A DNA stretch of 64,000 nt, from assembly GCA_043773745.1 (NCBI GenBank), contig JAYVEV010000129.1, positions 11,416 through 75,415 on the forward strand, written 5' to 3'. Both the position numbers and the translations under genes were made by a program. The stretch comes from UKL13-2 sp043773745 (GTDB lineage Bacteria; Pseudomonadota; Gammaproteobacteria; Burkholderiales; Usitatibacteraceae). The notes under the pieces were generated by a model. The model was not told the DNA's origin, did no database searches, and saw only the letters and a list, made by a program, of their open reading frames with translations. This document shows positions 52,362 to 60,741 of this stretch, piece after piece (positions within the stretch are counted from its first letter, which is position 1; each line of letters starts with the position of its first letter).

Positions 52362-53885
52362 TTAACGACGTCCGCCAAAAATTGAGCCCAATACACCGCG
52401 AATAATGCGCCGCCCCGCTTCGCTCGCCATTGCCCGTGCAGCGCTTTTTACCGCGGCTTCTGCGACACTTTCACGTCCCCGCGAATTGCCACTACTGTTT
52501 TCAGTCCCGCTTAATGCACCACCGATTTTGCTAAAAATACCACCTAATCCACCGGCGTTGTTATCGGGTGACGGCGCGCTTGAATTGGTATCACCGCGCC
52601 TGGCTTTGAGTTTTTCAAATGCCGATTCACGGTCAATGTTTTTTTCATACTGACCCGCAACAACAGAAGTGCTGAGGAGCTGTCTGCGCTCTGTCTGTGT
52701 AATCGGGCCAATTTGCGATTGGGGTGGGCAAATATAAGCACGCTCAACCACGGTCGGACGGCCCTTGTCATCGAGGAACGAAACAAGCGCCTCGCCCACA
52801 CTCAGCTCGGTGATAATTTTTTCGACGTCGAGTTTGGGATTAGTGCGGAATGTGGTGGCCGCCGCGGCAACCGCTTTTTGATCACGCGGTGTATAAGCGC
52901 GGAGCGCATGTTGGATACGATTGCCTAGCTGGCCGAGTACGGTATCAGGAATGTCGAGCGGGTTTTGCGTGACAAAATAAACGCCAACGCCCTTGGAGCG
53001 CACCAATCGTATGACCTGCTCGATTTTTTCCAGCAGTTCTTTCGGCGCTTCATTAAACAGCAAATGCGCTTCATCAAAAAAGAATACGAGCTTTGGTTTA
53101 TCGGCATCACCCACTTCGGGTAGCTGCTCAAACAATTCAGACAATAGCCACAGCAGAAAAGTTGAATACAGGCGTGGGCTGGAAAGCAATTTATCGGCCG
53201 CAAGGATATTAATGACGCCGGCCTGTTTGCCGTCCACATCCACGGTCTGAATCAGATCAGCCAGCATCAGGGCAGGCTCACCAAAAAATTTATCGCCCCC
53301 TTGCTGTTCAAGATTCAGCAGGCCCCGCTGAATCGCACCAATCGAGGCTGAGGAAATATTGCCGTAATCAGTGGTGAATTGACTGGCGTTTTCGCCCACC
53401 CATGACAGCAACGCACGCAAATCTTTCAAATCCAGCAATAGCAGCCCGTTATCGTCGGCAATTTTGAACGCCAACGTCAATACGCCTGATTGGGTTTCGT
53501 TGAGATTAAATACCCGCGATAGCAACAATGGCCCCATTTCAGAAATGGTTGCCCGAACCGGGTGACCCTGCTCACCAAACACATCCCACAGAGTGACCGG
53601 GCAGCCTGCAGGTTTGAGCTGCAGTCGGAGTAATTTTGCGCGCTCTTCGACGCGTGGATTTGATTTTGCAGGCTGGGAAATGCCTGTCAAATCGCCTTTC
53701 ACATCCGCCATAAATACCGGCACACCGATGCCCGAAAAATGTTCTGCCAACACTTGCAGTGAAACGGTTTTCCCGGTGCCGGTCGCCCCGGCAATCAAAC
53801 CGTGACGGTTAGCCATGTTGGGCAGTAGCATGAGCTCTGTTAATGAGGCATCACTGGTTTTGGCAATCAACAGAGAGTTGGTCAT
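52362..53885 (-). CDS. HerA/VirB4-like ATPase of the DUF853 (YjgR) family
   Basis: The 507-residue ATPase has Walker A in IAGATGTGKTVSLQVL near residue 32, Walker B in KLVFFFDEAHLLF and a conserved C-terminal Gly-rich tail. YjgR-type proteins are related to HerA DNA translocases and have no settled role, perhaps DNA or plasmid-related. The last 60 residues are low complexity (Ser/Asn/Gly/Arg/Ala). It is monocistronic by gaps of 49 and 128 bases. Confidence 0.88.
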   Translation of the reverse strand: MTNSLLIAKTSDASLTELMLLPNMANRHGLIAGATGTGKTVSLQVLAEHFSGIGVPVFMADVKGDLTGISQPAKSNPRVEERAKLLRLQLKPAGCPVTLWDVFGEQGHPVRATISEMGPLLLSRVFNLNETQSGVLTLAFKIADDNGLLLLDLKDLRALLSWVGENASQFTTDYGNISSASIGAIQRGLLNLEQQGGDKFFGEPALMLADLIQTVDVDGKQAGVINILAADKLLSSPRLYSTFLLWLLSELFEQLPEVGDADKPKLVFFFDEAHLLFNEAPKELLEKIEQVIRLVRSKGVGVYFVTQNPLDIPDTVLGQLGNRIQHALRAYTPRDQKAVAAAATTFRTNPKLDVEKIITELSVGEALVSFLDDKGRPTVVERAYICPPQSQIGPITQTERRQLLSTSVVAGQYEKNIDRESAFEKLKARRGDTNSSAPSPDNNAGGLGGIFSKIGGALSGTENSSGNSRGRESVAEAAVKSAARAMASEAGRRIIRGVLGSIFGGRR

Positions 53886-54013
53886 GGGGTTTGAGCTGGA
53901 TTCAAATGGAACGTAATGTAAGTGAATGGTAACATCACAACTTCAAAATTACTTCAAAAAGCGACGTCCCATGCTACCGCACAGGGAGAGGCGCAAGTTC
54001 CAAGGAAAACAAC

Positions 54014-54751
54014 ATGGCAGGACATAGCAAATGGGCCAATATTCAGCACCGTAAAGGCCGTCAGGACGAGAAGCGCGGCAAGATTTTTACGCGGCTGATT
54101 AAGGAAATTACCGTCGCCTCCCGTATGGGCGGCAGTGAATCGGGCTCCAATCCGCGCCTGCGTCTGGCGATGGATAAAGCCTACGAAAACAATATGCCAA
54201 AGGACACTGTTGAGCGCGCCATCAAGCGCGGCGCGGGTGAGCTAGAAGGTGTTAGCTACGAAGAAATTCGCTACGAGGGCTATGGTATTGGAGGGGCGGC
54301 GATTATTGTCGATTGCATGACCGATAACCGGGTGCGCACCGTGGCGGAAGTGCGTCATGCTTTCTCTAAATATGGCGGCAATATGGGCACCGATGGCTCA
54401 GTTGCGTTTTTGTTCAAGCATTGCGGCCAGCTCATGTATGCACCCAGTACCAATGAGGAAAAATTAATGGAAGCCGCGCTGGAAGCTGGTGCGGAAGATA
54501 TTATTGCAAACGACGATGGCTCGTTTGAAGTTATCACCGGTCCGTATGATTTTACGACGGTGAAAGTCGCCATCGAAAAAGCAGGATTTAAAGCGGAAAT
54601 CGGCGAAGTGACCATGAAACCGTCAGTAGAGACTGTTCTGGAGGGTGAGGATGCGCTCAAAATGCGCAAGCTGCTCGACGTGATGGAGTCACTCGACGAT
54701 GTGCAAGATGTTTACACCTCGGCAGTCATGGACGAAACCAGCGCGCCATGA
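54014..54751 (+). CDS. yebC: YebC/PmpR family protein (TACO1-like)
   Basis: The 245-residue protein begins MAGHSKWANIQHRKGRQDEKRGKIFT and has the conserved KAYENNMPKDTVERAIKRG and GTDGSVAFLF segments. It is usually encoded directly upstream of ruvC, as here with two genes interposed. Members were described as DNA-binding regulators and more recently as factors that relieve ribosome stalling at proline motifs. Its stop overlaps the next start by four bases. Confidence 0.94.
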   Translation: MAGHSKWANIQHRKGRQDEKRGKIFTRLIKEITVASRMGGSESGSNPRLRLAMDKAYENNMPKDTVERAIKRGAGELEGVSYEEIRYEGYGIGGAAIIVDCMTDNRVRTVAEVRHAFSKYGGNMGTDGSVAFLFKHCGQLMYAPSTNEEKLMEAALEAGAEDIIANDDGSFEVITGPYDFTTVKVAIEKAGFKAEIGEVTMKPSVETVLEGEDALKMRKLLDVMESLDDVQDVYTSAVMDETSAP

Positions 54752-55062
54752 CGGTCCTGATTACGACCACTGACAATGTCGAAGGCAAACGCATCGCGCG
54801 TTACCTAGGAATTGTCACAGGTGAGGCGAGCGCTGAGGTTAATCTGGTTTCTGATAAACCCGTGACAGGTTTTGCGGATTCGTATCATAAGGTCATTCCC
54901 GGGGTGCGCGATTCGGCCTTGCGCGGCGCAATGCAGGGTGCCGAGCAATCGGGCGGTAACGCGATTGTGGGAACCAAAATTGACTACATTATTCACGGTA
55001 GCGGCCGCGGCATGGTGTTGGTATCTGTCACGGGTACCGCTGTGGTGCTTGAGGATATTTGA
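54748..55062 (+). CDS. YbjQ family (UPF0145) protein
   Basis: A 104-residue small protein with ITTTDNVEGKRIARYLGIVTGE and GGNAIVGTKIDYIIHG, the conserved core of the YbjQ heavy-metal-binding-domain-like family that forms pentameric rings. Function unknown. It overlaps yebC by four bases, and its stop overlaps the GNAT start (TGATG), so all three are translationally coupled. Confidence 0.82.
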   Translation: MTVLITTTDNVEGKRIARYLGIVTGEASAEVNLVSDKPVTGFADSYHKVIPGVRDSALRGAMQGAEQSGGNAIVGTKIDYIIHGSGRGMVLVSVTGTAVVLEDI

Positions 55063-55670
55063 TGAGTACGGCGTTATTGTCAATGCAAACGCCAACGCTG
55101 GATGCGCTCACTCGTGCGCGGGCTTTGCAATTGCCTGAAAAATGTGAATCTGAGCGGCTCATTCTGCTGGCTTCCAATGAGACTCATACTCAGGAAACTT
55201 TTGAGGCGGCCCATGAGTCGCGCCATGAGTTAAGCGCATGGATGCCGTGGGCATATCCTGAGCCAACGCAGCAGGGGATTGCCGAACATCATGCTAACGC
55301 ACGCTCGCGTTGGTTCGCGCGCGATTTTCTTGATTTTCAAATTTACGAAAAATCGACCGGCAAGCTGGTGGGAAAATGTGGTTTTCACCATACTGACTGG
55401 ACCATACCCAAGCTTGAAATCGGCTACTGGTTGCGCAGCTCGGCTGTTGGAAACGGCTACTGTTCTGAAGCCGTCAAGGCGATGGCGGTATTTGCAAAAA
55501 ACGAGCTGGGTGCAACGAGACTGGAAATTTGCAACGATCCGCTCAATGAAAAAAGCCGTCGAGTCGCCGAGCGCTGCGGCTTTGTGCTTGAGGGTATTCT
55601 GCGGCAAAATTTTCGCGCGCCAGACGGAAGCCTGCGCGATTCCTGCATGTATGCGCTGGTCTTGACGTGA
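55062..55670 (+). CDS. GNAT-family N-acetyltransferase
   Basis: A 202-residue acetyltransferase with ESERLILLASNET (substrate strand), KCGFHHTDWTIPKLEIGYWLRSSAVGNGY (the acetyl-CoA loop) and ICNDPLNEKSRRVAERCGFVLEG, as in the RimJ/RimL subgroup. It is unrelated to the acetyltransferase at 50724 except in fold. Its stop overlaps the ruvC GTG start by four bases, making it part of the yebC-ybjQ-GNAT-ruvC operon. Substrate unknown. Confidence 0.85.
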   Translation: MSTALLSMQTPTLDALTRARALQLPEKCESERLILLASNETHTQETFEAAHESRHELSAWMPWAYPEPTQQGIAEHHANARSRWFARDFLDFQIYEKSTGKLVGKCGFHHTDWTIPKLEIGYWLRSSAVGNGYCSEAVKAMAVFAKNELGATRLEICNDPLNEKSRRVAERCGFVLEGILRQNFRAPDGSLRDSCMYALVLT

Positions 55671-56185
55671 AAATTCTTGGCATCGACCCGGGCCTGCGTG
55701 TAACCGGCTACGGGGTGATTGAAAAAATCGGCAATAACCTGATTTATATCACCAGCGGATGCATCAAAACCCCGACAGGTGAATTGCCCGACCGGCTTAA
55801 AAATATTCTGAATTCGGTACAAGAAGTGATTCACCTTTTTGCGCCCAATCAGGTGGCGGTAGAAAAAGTATTTGTGAATGTGAATCCCCAATCGACCCTG
55901 CTGCTCGGTCAGGCGCGCGGCGCAGCCATTTGCGCGGCGGTGTTGCACGATTTGCCCGTTGCGGAATACACCGCCTTGCAGGTAAAACAGGCGGTGGTTG
56001 GCAATGGGCATGCTGATAAAGAGCAGGTGCAAGAAATGGTCAAGCGGCTGCTAAAGCTGACGGGATTGCCGGGCACCGATTCAGCTGATGCACTGGCGTG
56101 TGCGATTTGTCATGCGCATGGCGCGGCGATTGGCGGGATGTCAACCAAAGGTTATCGGGTCAAGGGTGGCAGATTAGTGAAGTAA
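55667..56185 (+). CDS. ruvC: Holliday junction resolvase RuvC
   Basis: The 172-residue nuclease uses a GTG start at 55667 and shows the four catalytic acids: Asp7 in GIDPGL, Glu67 in VEKVFVNVNP, and the two Asps in GTDSADALACAIC. RuvC cleaves Holliday junctions bound by RuvAB. The downstream ruvA is separated from it by a DUF559 gene. Confidence 0.95.
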   Translation: MKILGIDPGLRVTGYGVIEKIGNNLIYITSGCIKTPTGELPDRLKNILNSVQEVIHLFAPNQVAVEKVFVNVNPQSTLLLGQARGAAICAAVLHDLPVAEYTALQVKQAVVGNGHADKEQVQEMVKRLLKLTGLPGTDSADALACAICHAHGAAIGGMSTKGYRVKGGRLVK

Positions 56186-56262
56186 AAGTGTGTGCATGCG
56201 TGCCACACTGAGATAATGGTGCGCAATGAGCGCAGCAATGAATTTATAAATGAAAGTTGAAT

Positions 56263-56901
56263 ATGGCCACCGCAAAATCAAAACAACCATCCCAGCCTGC
56301 CGACAAGGTATTGGCACCGCAGGTTCTTAGCCGCGGCGAACGTGAGGCTGCCAAGCGGGCGCGTAAATTACGTCGCCAGACATCGGTGGATGAACAAAAA
56401 TTGTGGCATCAACTTCGCGATAAACAGCTCGATGGCCTGCGCTTTCGCCGGCAGCGACCCATTGGCAAATACATTGTCGATTTTGTTTGCGATGAAGCCA
56501 AGCTGATTGTTGAATTGAACGACAAGCTACCTGATTCGAATCCAGTTGAGAAAGCTCGCGCCGCGTTCTTTAAGGCGCAGGGTTACAAAGTCGTGCACAT
56601 GCTCAATAGCGATGTTGGGGCCAGTATCAAAGCGGGTTTGGAGGCGATCAGAAAGAATTTAAAGGCTGCTGTAATCGTGGCGGATGTAGCGCAAGAGCCC
56701 TCGGTGGCGATCAAAGCCAAAAAGGTTACTAAGTCCAAGATCGCCAAACTCGAAAGCGCGTTCGAAAGTACGACGGATGATGCGGGTGGTGAGCCAGCGA
56801 GGAAACCTGCCGCAAAAAAACCGGCTGTCAAGAAACCTGCCGCAAAAAAAACAGCAGCAAAAAAGCCCATCGCAAAAAAGGTGGCGGAGTCTGACGAATG
56901 A
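56263..56901 (+). CDS. DUF559 (Vsr-fold) protein with histone-H1-like tail
   Basis: The 212-residue product has a DUF559 endonuclease-like domain (about residues 33-135): RKLRRQTSVDEQKLWHQL, LRFRRQRPIGKYIVDFVC and KLIVELND, followed by AFFKAQGYKVVHMLNSDV. The catalytic Asp73 (VDFVC) and Glu84 (VEL) are present, but the usual ELDGxQH is ELNDKLP, losing the second Asp and the His. Residues 176-206 are AKKP repeats like the basic tails of histone H1. It sits between ruvC and ruvA and overlaps ruvA by four bases (ATGA). It probably binds DNA and may be catalytically weak or inactive. Confidence 0.78.
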   Translation: MATAKSKQPSQPADKVLAPQVLSRGEREAAKRARKLRRQTSVDEQKLWHQLRDKQLDGLRFRRQRPIGKYIVDFVCDEAKLIVELNDKLPDSNPVEKARAAFFKAQGYKVVHMLNSDVGASIKAGLEAIRKNLKAAVIVADVAQEPSVAIKAKKVTKSKIAKLESAFESTTDDAGGEPARKPAAKKPAVKKPAAKKTAAKKPIAKKVAESDE

Positions 56902-57482
56902 TTGGCCGCATCACCGGCATATTGCTGGAAAAGAATCCGCCGCAGGTATTGGTGGGTGTGCAGGGTGTGGGCTATGAAATTGATGTGCCAATGTCGACGT
57001 TTTACGGTTTGCCCAAGCTCGGCGAGCAGGTCGTACTCATGACCCATATGGTGGTACGTGAAGACGCACAATTGCTTTATGGCTTTGGGTCCGACGCCGA
57101 ACGCGCCACCTTTCGTACCCTGCTCAAAGTCAGCGGGGTTGGGCCGAAAGTAGCATTGGCCGTGTTGTCCGGCATGAGCGTGAATGATTTGGCCGAGGCT
57201 GTGGCCACGCAAGAGAGTGGACGTCTGGTGAAAGTGCCGGGCATAGGCAAAAAAACCGCCGAGCGATTGCTGCTGGAATTACGCGATAAATTGAAGGTGG
57301 ATGTTCGTATCTCAGCGGGTGGTGCGCCGGCAAAGGTAACAAGCGCTTCCGATATTTTGAATGCGCTAATCGGTTTGGGCTATAGCGAGCGTGAGGCACT
57401 GATGGCGGTGAAATTGTTACCGGGCGATATTTCGGTGTCTGATGGTATTCGTCAGGCATTGAAGTCACTTTCAAAAACCTAA
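56898..57482 (+). CDS. ruvA: Holliday junction DNA helicase subunit RuvA
   Basis: The 194-residue protein has the OB-fold N-terminus (MIGRITGILLEKNPPQVLVGVQGVGYEID), helix-hairpin-helix motifs in LKVSGVGPKVAL and VPGIGKKTAERLL, and a C-terminal RuvB-binding domain (DALIGLGYSEREALMAV-like). It tetramerises on Holliday junctions and loads RuvB. The start overlaps the DUF559 stop. Confidence 0.95.
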   Translation: MIGRITGILLEKNPPQVLVGVQGVGYEIDVPMSTFYGLPKLGEQVVLMTHMVVREDAQLLYGFGSDAERATFRTLLKVSGVGPKVALAVLSGMSVNDLAEAVATQESGRLVKVPGIGKKTAERLLLELRDKLKVDVRISAGGAPAKVTSASDILNALIGLGYSEREALMAVKLLPGDISVSDGIRQALKSLSKT

Positions 57483-57485
57483 TTT

Positions 57486-57551
57486 AAACACTAGCACTGG
57501 AGCGGCGTTTGGGGCCAAAATGCTTCAAAATACCGGCCAATGCTGGTGTTT
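57486..57551. repeat. Long imperfect inverted repeat, copy D of the dispersed family
   Basis: Outer arms AAACACTAGCACTGG and CCAATGCTGGTGTTT, an inner GGCGTTT/AAAATACC stem, and an apical GGGGCCAAAATGCTTC. It begins four bases after the ruvA stop and may also act in termination or mRNA stability. Confidence 0.6.
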
Positions 57552-57566
57552 ATCTAAAAATATCAA

Positions 57567-58094
57567 ATGTCATCTTCCGAACAACGCCTTTATAGCCGCT
57601 TCAAAATCAGCCCCGGCATGATGCGTCATATCATGAATTGGTGGTCGCCGTTTTTGGGAATGCGAATTCAAAATACACGGATTGCGCCGGACTGGCGCGA
57701 GGTTTCTGTGCGCATGAAGCTTTCGATGCGCAATAAGAACGCTGTCGGCACCCACTTTGGTGGCGGCTTGTTTTCCATGACGGATCCATTCTTCATGATG
57801 ATGATGAATGCGCTTGGGCGTGATTACGTGGTTTGGGACAAGGCAGGCACGATTCAATTTGTTGCGCCCGGGCGCGGCACAGTCTTCGCTCATTTCAAAC
57901 TGGGCAATGAGGAGCTTGCTGAGGTGCGTGAAAATACCAAGGGAGGTGAAAAATTTGAGCCGGTCTACCGAGTCAATGTGATCGATGAAAACAGAAAAAT
58001 CGTGGCCATTGTTGATAAGACGCTCTATATTCGTCAAAAGCCTAGCGGCACCCATAAAAAATCAAACAGCGAAAAATTGCCCAGCGTCAGCTAA
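57567..58094 (+). CDS. DUF4442 family protein (hot-dog fold thioesterase-like)
   Basis: The 175-residue protein contains the DUF4442 core RIAPDWREVSVRMKLSMRNKNAVGTHFGGGLFSMTDPFF, in which NxxGTHFGG resembles hot-dog acyl-CoA thioesterase sites. The C-terminal VYRVNVIDENRKIVAIVDKTLYIR continues the fold. Function is unproven. It lies between ruvA and ruvB, where a gene is not usual, and starts after the inverted repeat at 57486. Confidence 0.8.
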   Translation: MSSSEQRLYSRFKISPGMMRHIMNWWSPFLGMRIQNTRIAPDWREVSVRMKLSMRNKNAVGTHFGGGLFSMTDPFFMMMMNALGRDYVVWDKAGTIQFVAPGRGTVFAHFKLGNEELAEVRENTKGGEKFEPVYRVNVIDENRKIVAIVDKTLYIRQKPSGTHKKSNSEKLPSVS

Positions 58095-58103
58095 AATGTC
58101 TTC

Positions 58104-59159
58104 ATGCTAGAGCCTGACCAATTAACTGGGCGCCTGATCGCCGCCGCACCCGCCTCCGTTCAGGAGGAAGCGCAAGAACGCGCATTGCGGCCAAAATTTT
58201 TGCAGGAATATGTCGGTCAGGAAAAAATCCGCAACCAACTTTCCATCTTTATTGAAGCGGCCCGCAAACGCAAAGAGCCGCTTGATCACACTTTGTTGTT
58301 CGGCCCTCCCGGGCTGGGAAAAACCACGCTGGCACATATCATCTCGCGCGAGATGGGGGTGAATTTACGGCAGACCTCAGGCCCCGTGCTCGAGCGCGCC
58401 GGCGATCTTGCCGCCATGCTGACCAATCTTGAGCCGAATGATGTGTTGTTCATTGACGAAATTCATCGCCTGAATCCGGTCGTCGAGGAAATTTTGTATC
58501 CCGCGCTGGAGGATTATCAGATCGACATTATGATCGGCGAAGGGCCGTCCGCCCGCTCGGTAAAACTGGATTTGCCGCCATTCACGCTGGTTGGTGCCAC
58601 TACCCGTGCGGGCATGCTTACCAATCCGCTGCGTGATCGCTTTGGCATTGTGGCGCGGCTGGAGTTTTACACACCACTCGAATTGAAATCGATTGTGAAC
58701 CGCTCCGCGCATTTGTTAAACGTTGATATGACTGATGAGGGCGCAATGGAAATTGCGCGCCGCTCGCGGGGCACGCCGCGCATTGCCAATCGCCTGTTGC
58801 GCCGCGTGCGCGATTTTGCCGAAGTCAAACGTGATGGCAAGGTCGATAAAGCTATCGCTGATGATGCGTTAAAAATGCTCGATGTTGATGCGGTTGGACT
58901 CGATGTTATGGATCGCCGCATGCTGCTCGCCATTATCGAAAAATTTGCCGGAGGCCCCGTCGGGGTGGAAAATCTGGCCGCAGCAATCGGCGAAGAGCGC
59001 GATACGATCGAAGATGTGCTGGAGCCCTATCTGATTCAGCAGGGATATCTGCAACGCACGCCACGTGGTCGAATGGCGACACTGCTCGCTTATCAACATT
59101 TCGGTATTACTCTGCCACCATCGCATGCCAATAATGCTCAAATACCGGAGCTCTTCTGA
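58104..59159 (+). CDS. ruvB: Holliday junction branch-migration ATPase RuvB
   Basis: A 351-residue AAA+ motor with RPKFLQEYVGQ near residue 29, Walker A LFGPPGLGKTTLAHII, Walker B FIDEIHRLN and sensor GATTRAGML. The C-terminal winged helix is present (RTPRGRMATLLAYQHFG). It drives branch migration with RuvA. The ybgC start follows two bases after its stop. Confidence 0.96.
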   Translation: MLEPDQLTGRLIAAAPASVQEEAQERALRPKFLQEYVGQEKIRNQLSIFIEAARKRKEPLDHTLLFGPPGLGKTTLAHIISREMGVNLRQTSGPVLERAGDLAAMLTNLEPNDVLFIDEIHRLNPVVEEILYPALEDYQIDIMIGEGPSARSVKLDLPPFTLVGATTRAGMLTNPLRDRFGIVARLEFYTPLELKSIVNRSAHLLNVDMTDEGAMEIARRSRGTPRIANRLLRRVRDFAEVKRDGKVDKAIADDALKMLDVDAVGLDVMDRRMLLAIIEKFAGGPVGVENLAAAIGEERDTIEDVLEPYLIQQGYLQRTPRGRMATLLAYQHFGITLPPSHANNAQIPELF

Positions 59160-59161
59160 CG

Positions 59162-59605
59162 ATGGCAAAGCTTTCACTGAAAGACGCGCAGCAAACCCAA
59201 CTGTTTACGTTCTCTTATCCGCAACGTGTTTATTACGAAGATACCGATGCCGGCGGAGTCGTCTATCACGCCCGCTACATTCATTTTTTGGAGCGAGCCC
59301 GCACCGAGTGGCTGCGTTATTTGGGCTTTAACAATAGTGATTTGCATCGTAAATACAAAATGCTGTGGGTTGTCAGCGAAATTGCGATTCAATATATCAA
59401 GCCCGCGCGGGTTGATGATGCGCTTGAAATTACCGCGTCGGTAGAAACCCTGGGCCGCGTGCGCTGTACATTTTATCAAGAGATACGGCGAGGCGATGAA
59501 TTATTGGCCAAAGCGCGGGTCTCAGTGGCTACAGTCGGCGCCGAGCATTTCAAACCGATTGAAATCCCAGCAGACCTTAGAAAAAAAATGGAGGCGACGT
59601 GCTGA
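59162..59605 (+). CDS. ybgC: Tol-Pal-associated acyl-CoA thioesterase YbgC
   Basis: The 147-residue hot-dog thioesterase has the catalytic segment YYEDTDAGGVVYHARYIHFLERARTEWLR and KPARVDDALEI. It is the standard first gene of the tol-pal cluster. Its stop overlaps the tolQ start region, indicating coupled translation. Confidence 0.93.
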   Translation: MAKLSLKDAQQTQLFTFSYPQRVYYEDTDAGGVVYHARYIHFLERARTEWLRYLGFNNSDLHRKYKMLWVVSEIAIQYIKPARVDDALEITASVETLGRVRCTFYQEIRRGDELLAKARVSVATVGAEHFKPIEIPADLRKKMEATC

Positions 59606-60282
59606 ATGTTTCTCAAGACATGGCGATTTTTTCGCTGATCGCCCAAGCCACTATTATTGTCAAGGTGGTCATCGGTATTTTGGTAATGGCCTCCCTCATG
59701 TCATGGTGGTACATCTTCGTTAAAATGTTTGCTGTGCGCCGGGCGAAGAATATGGCGAATGCATTTGAGCAAGAGTTTTGGGGCGGCTCCGATCTTATCG
59801 GCATGTATCAGCGTGCCAGTTCGGGCCAATATGAAACCGCGGGGATGGAACGTATTTTTGAAGCGGGCTTCAAGGAATTTATGAAGCTCAAAAGCCGCAC
59901 CGGATCAGATATCGGCGCACTGATGGACGGCACTCGCCGCGCCATGAAAGCAACTTTTCAGCGTGAGCTGGATTATCTTGAGTCACACCTATCGTTTCTT
60001 GCCACTGTTGGTTCGGTCAGCCCTTATATCGGCTTATTCGGCACGGTATGGGGGATCATGAATGCATTTCGCGGGTTGTCGAATGTGGCGCAGGCAACAC
60101 TGGCGCAAGTCGCACCCGGTATTGCCGAGGCGTTGATTGCCACTGCGATTGGCTTGTTCGCCGCGATTCCTGCCGTGATTGCTTACAACAAATACACCGC
60201 TGAGATTGATCGGTTGGCGAATCGCTACGAGAGCTTTATTGAAGAGTTCTCGAATATCCTGCAACGCCAGGCCGTAGCCTAA
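59599..60282 (+). CDS. tolQ: Tol-Pal system proton channel subunit TolQ
   Basis: The 227-residue ExbB-like membrane protein has three helices; the pore region TVGSVSPYIGLFGTVWGIMNAFRGL and the conserved LIATAIGLFAAIPAVIAYN are clear. GTG 59599 has GGAGG four bases upstream. With TolR it uses the proton motive force to energise TolA. It overlaps ybgC by seven bases. Confidence 0.94.
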   Translation: MLNVSQDMAIFSLIAQATIIVKVVIGILVMASLMSWWYIFVKMFAVRRAKNMANAFEQEFWGGSDLIGMYQRASSGQYETAGMERIFEAGFKEFMKLKSRTGSDIGALMDGTRRAMKATFQRELDYLESHLSFLATVGSVSPYIGLFGTVWGIMNAFRGLSNVAQATLAQVAPGIAEALIATAIGLFAAIPAVIAYNKYTAEIDRLANRYESFIEEFSNILQRQAVA

Positions 60283-60301
60283 AGCAAGGCTGCCGAAATT
60301 G

Positions 60302-60712
60302 ATGCGCCGCCGCCGAAAAGCGATTGCCGAAATTAATGTGGTGCCCTACATCGATGTGATGTTGGTACTGCTGATTATTTTTATGGTCACTTCGCCGCTG
60401 ATCCCGCCCGGTCAAATTGATTTGCCGAGTGTCGGCCAATCGTTGAACCCCACCGTTGCACCACTTGAAGTACGCATTGGCAAAGATTCGAAAATCGTGC
60501 TGGTGGATCGCCAGCAGGGCGGTCGCGAACAAAGCGTCACGCGTGATCAACTGCTGCTGAGTGTGCGCGCCATTCAAGCAAATCATCCCGAGCAGGCGGT
60601 GGTGATTTCTGCTGACAAATCGCTTAAATATGAGGATGTGCTGCGGGTGCTGGATACCCTGCAAAAAGGGCAGATCAAACGGGTTGGCCTACTTGCCAAG
60701 CCAGCAACCTAA
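60302..60712 (+). CDS. tolR: Tol-Pal system protein TolR
   Basis: A 136-residue ExbD-like protein from ATG 60302: a positively charged start (RRRRKAIAEIN), one membrane helix with the essential proton-carrying aspartate (VVPYIDVMLVLLIIFMVTSP), and a periplasmic domain. It lies 19 bases after tolQ. Confidence 0.93.
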   Translation: MRRRRKAIAEINVVPYIDVMLVLLIIFMVTSPLIPPGQIDLPSVGQSLNPTVAPLEVRIGKDSKIVLVDRQQGGREQSVTRDQLLLSVRAIQANHPEQAVVISADKSLKYEDVLRVLDTLQKGQIKRVGLLAKPAT

Positions 60713-60741
60713 GGTTGAATCTTCGGACTGATCCGAACACT

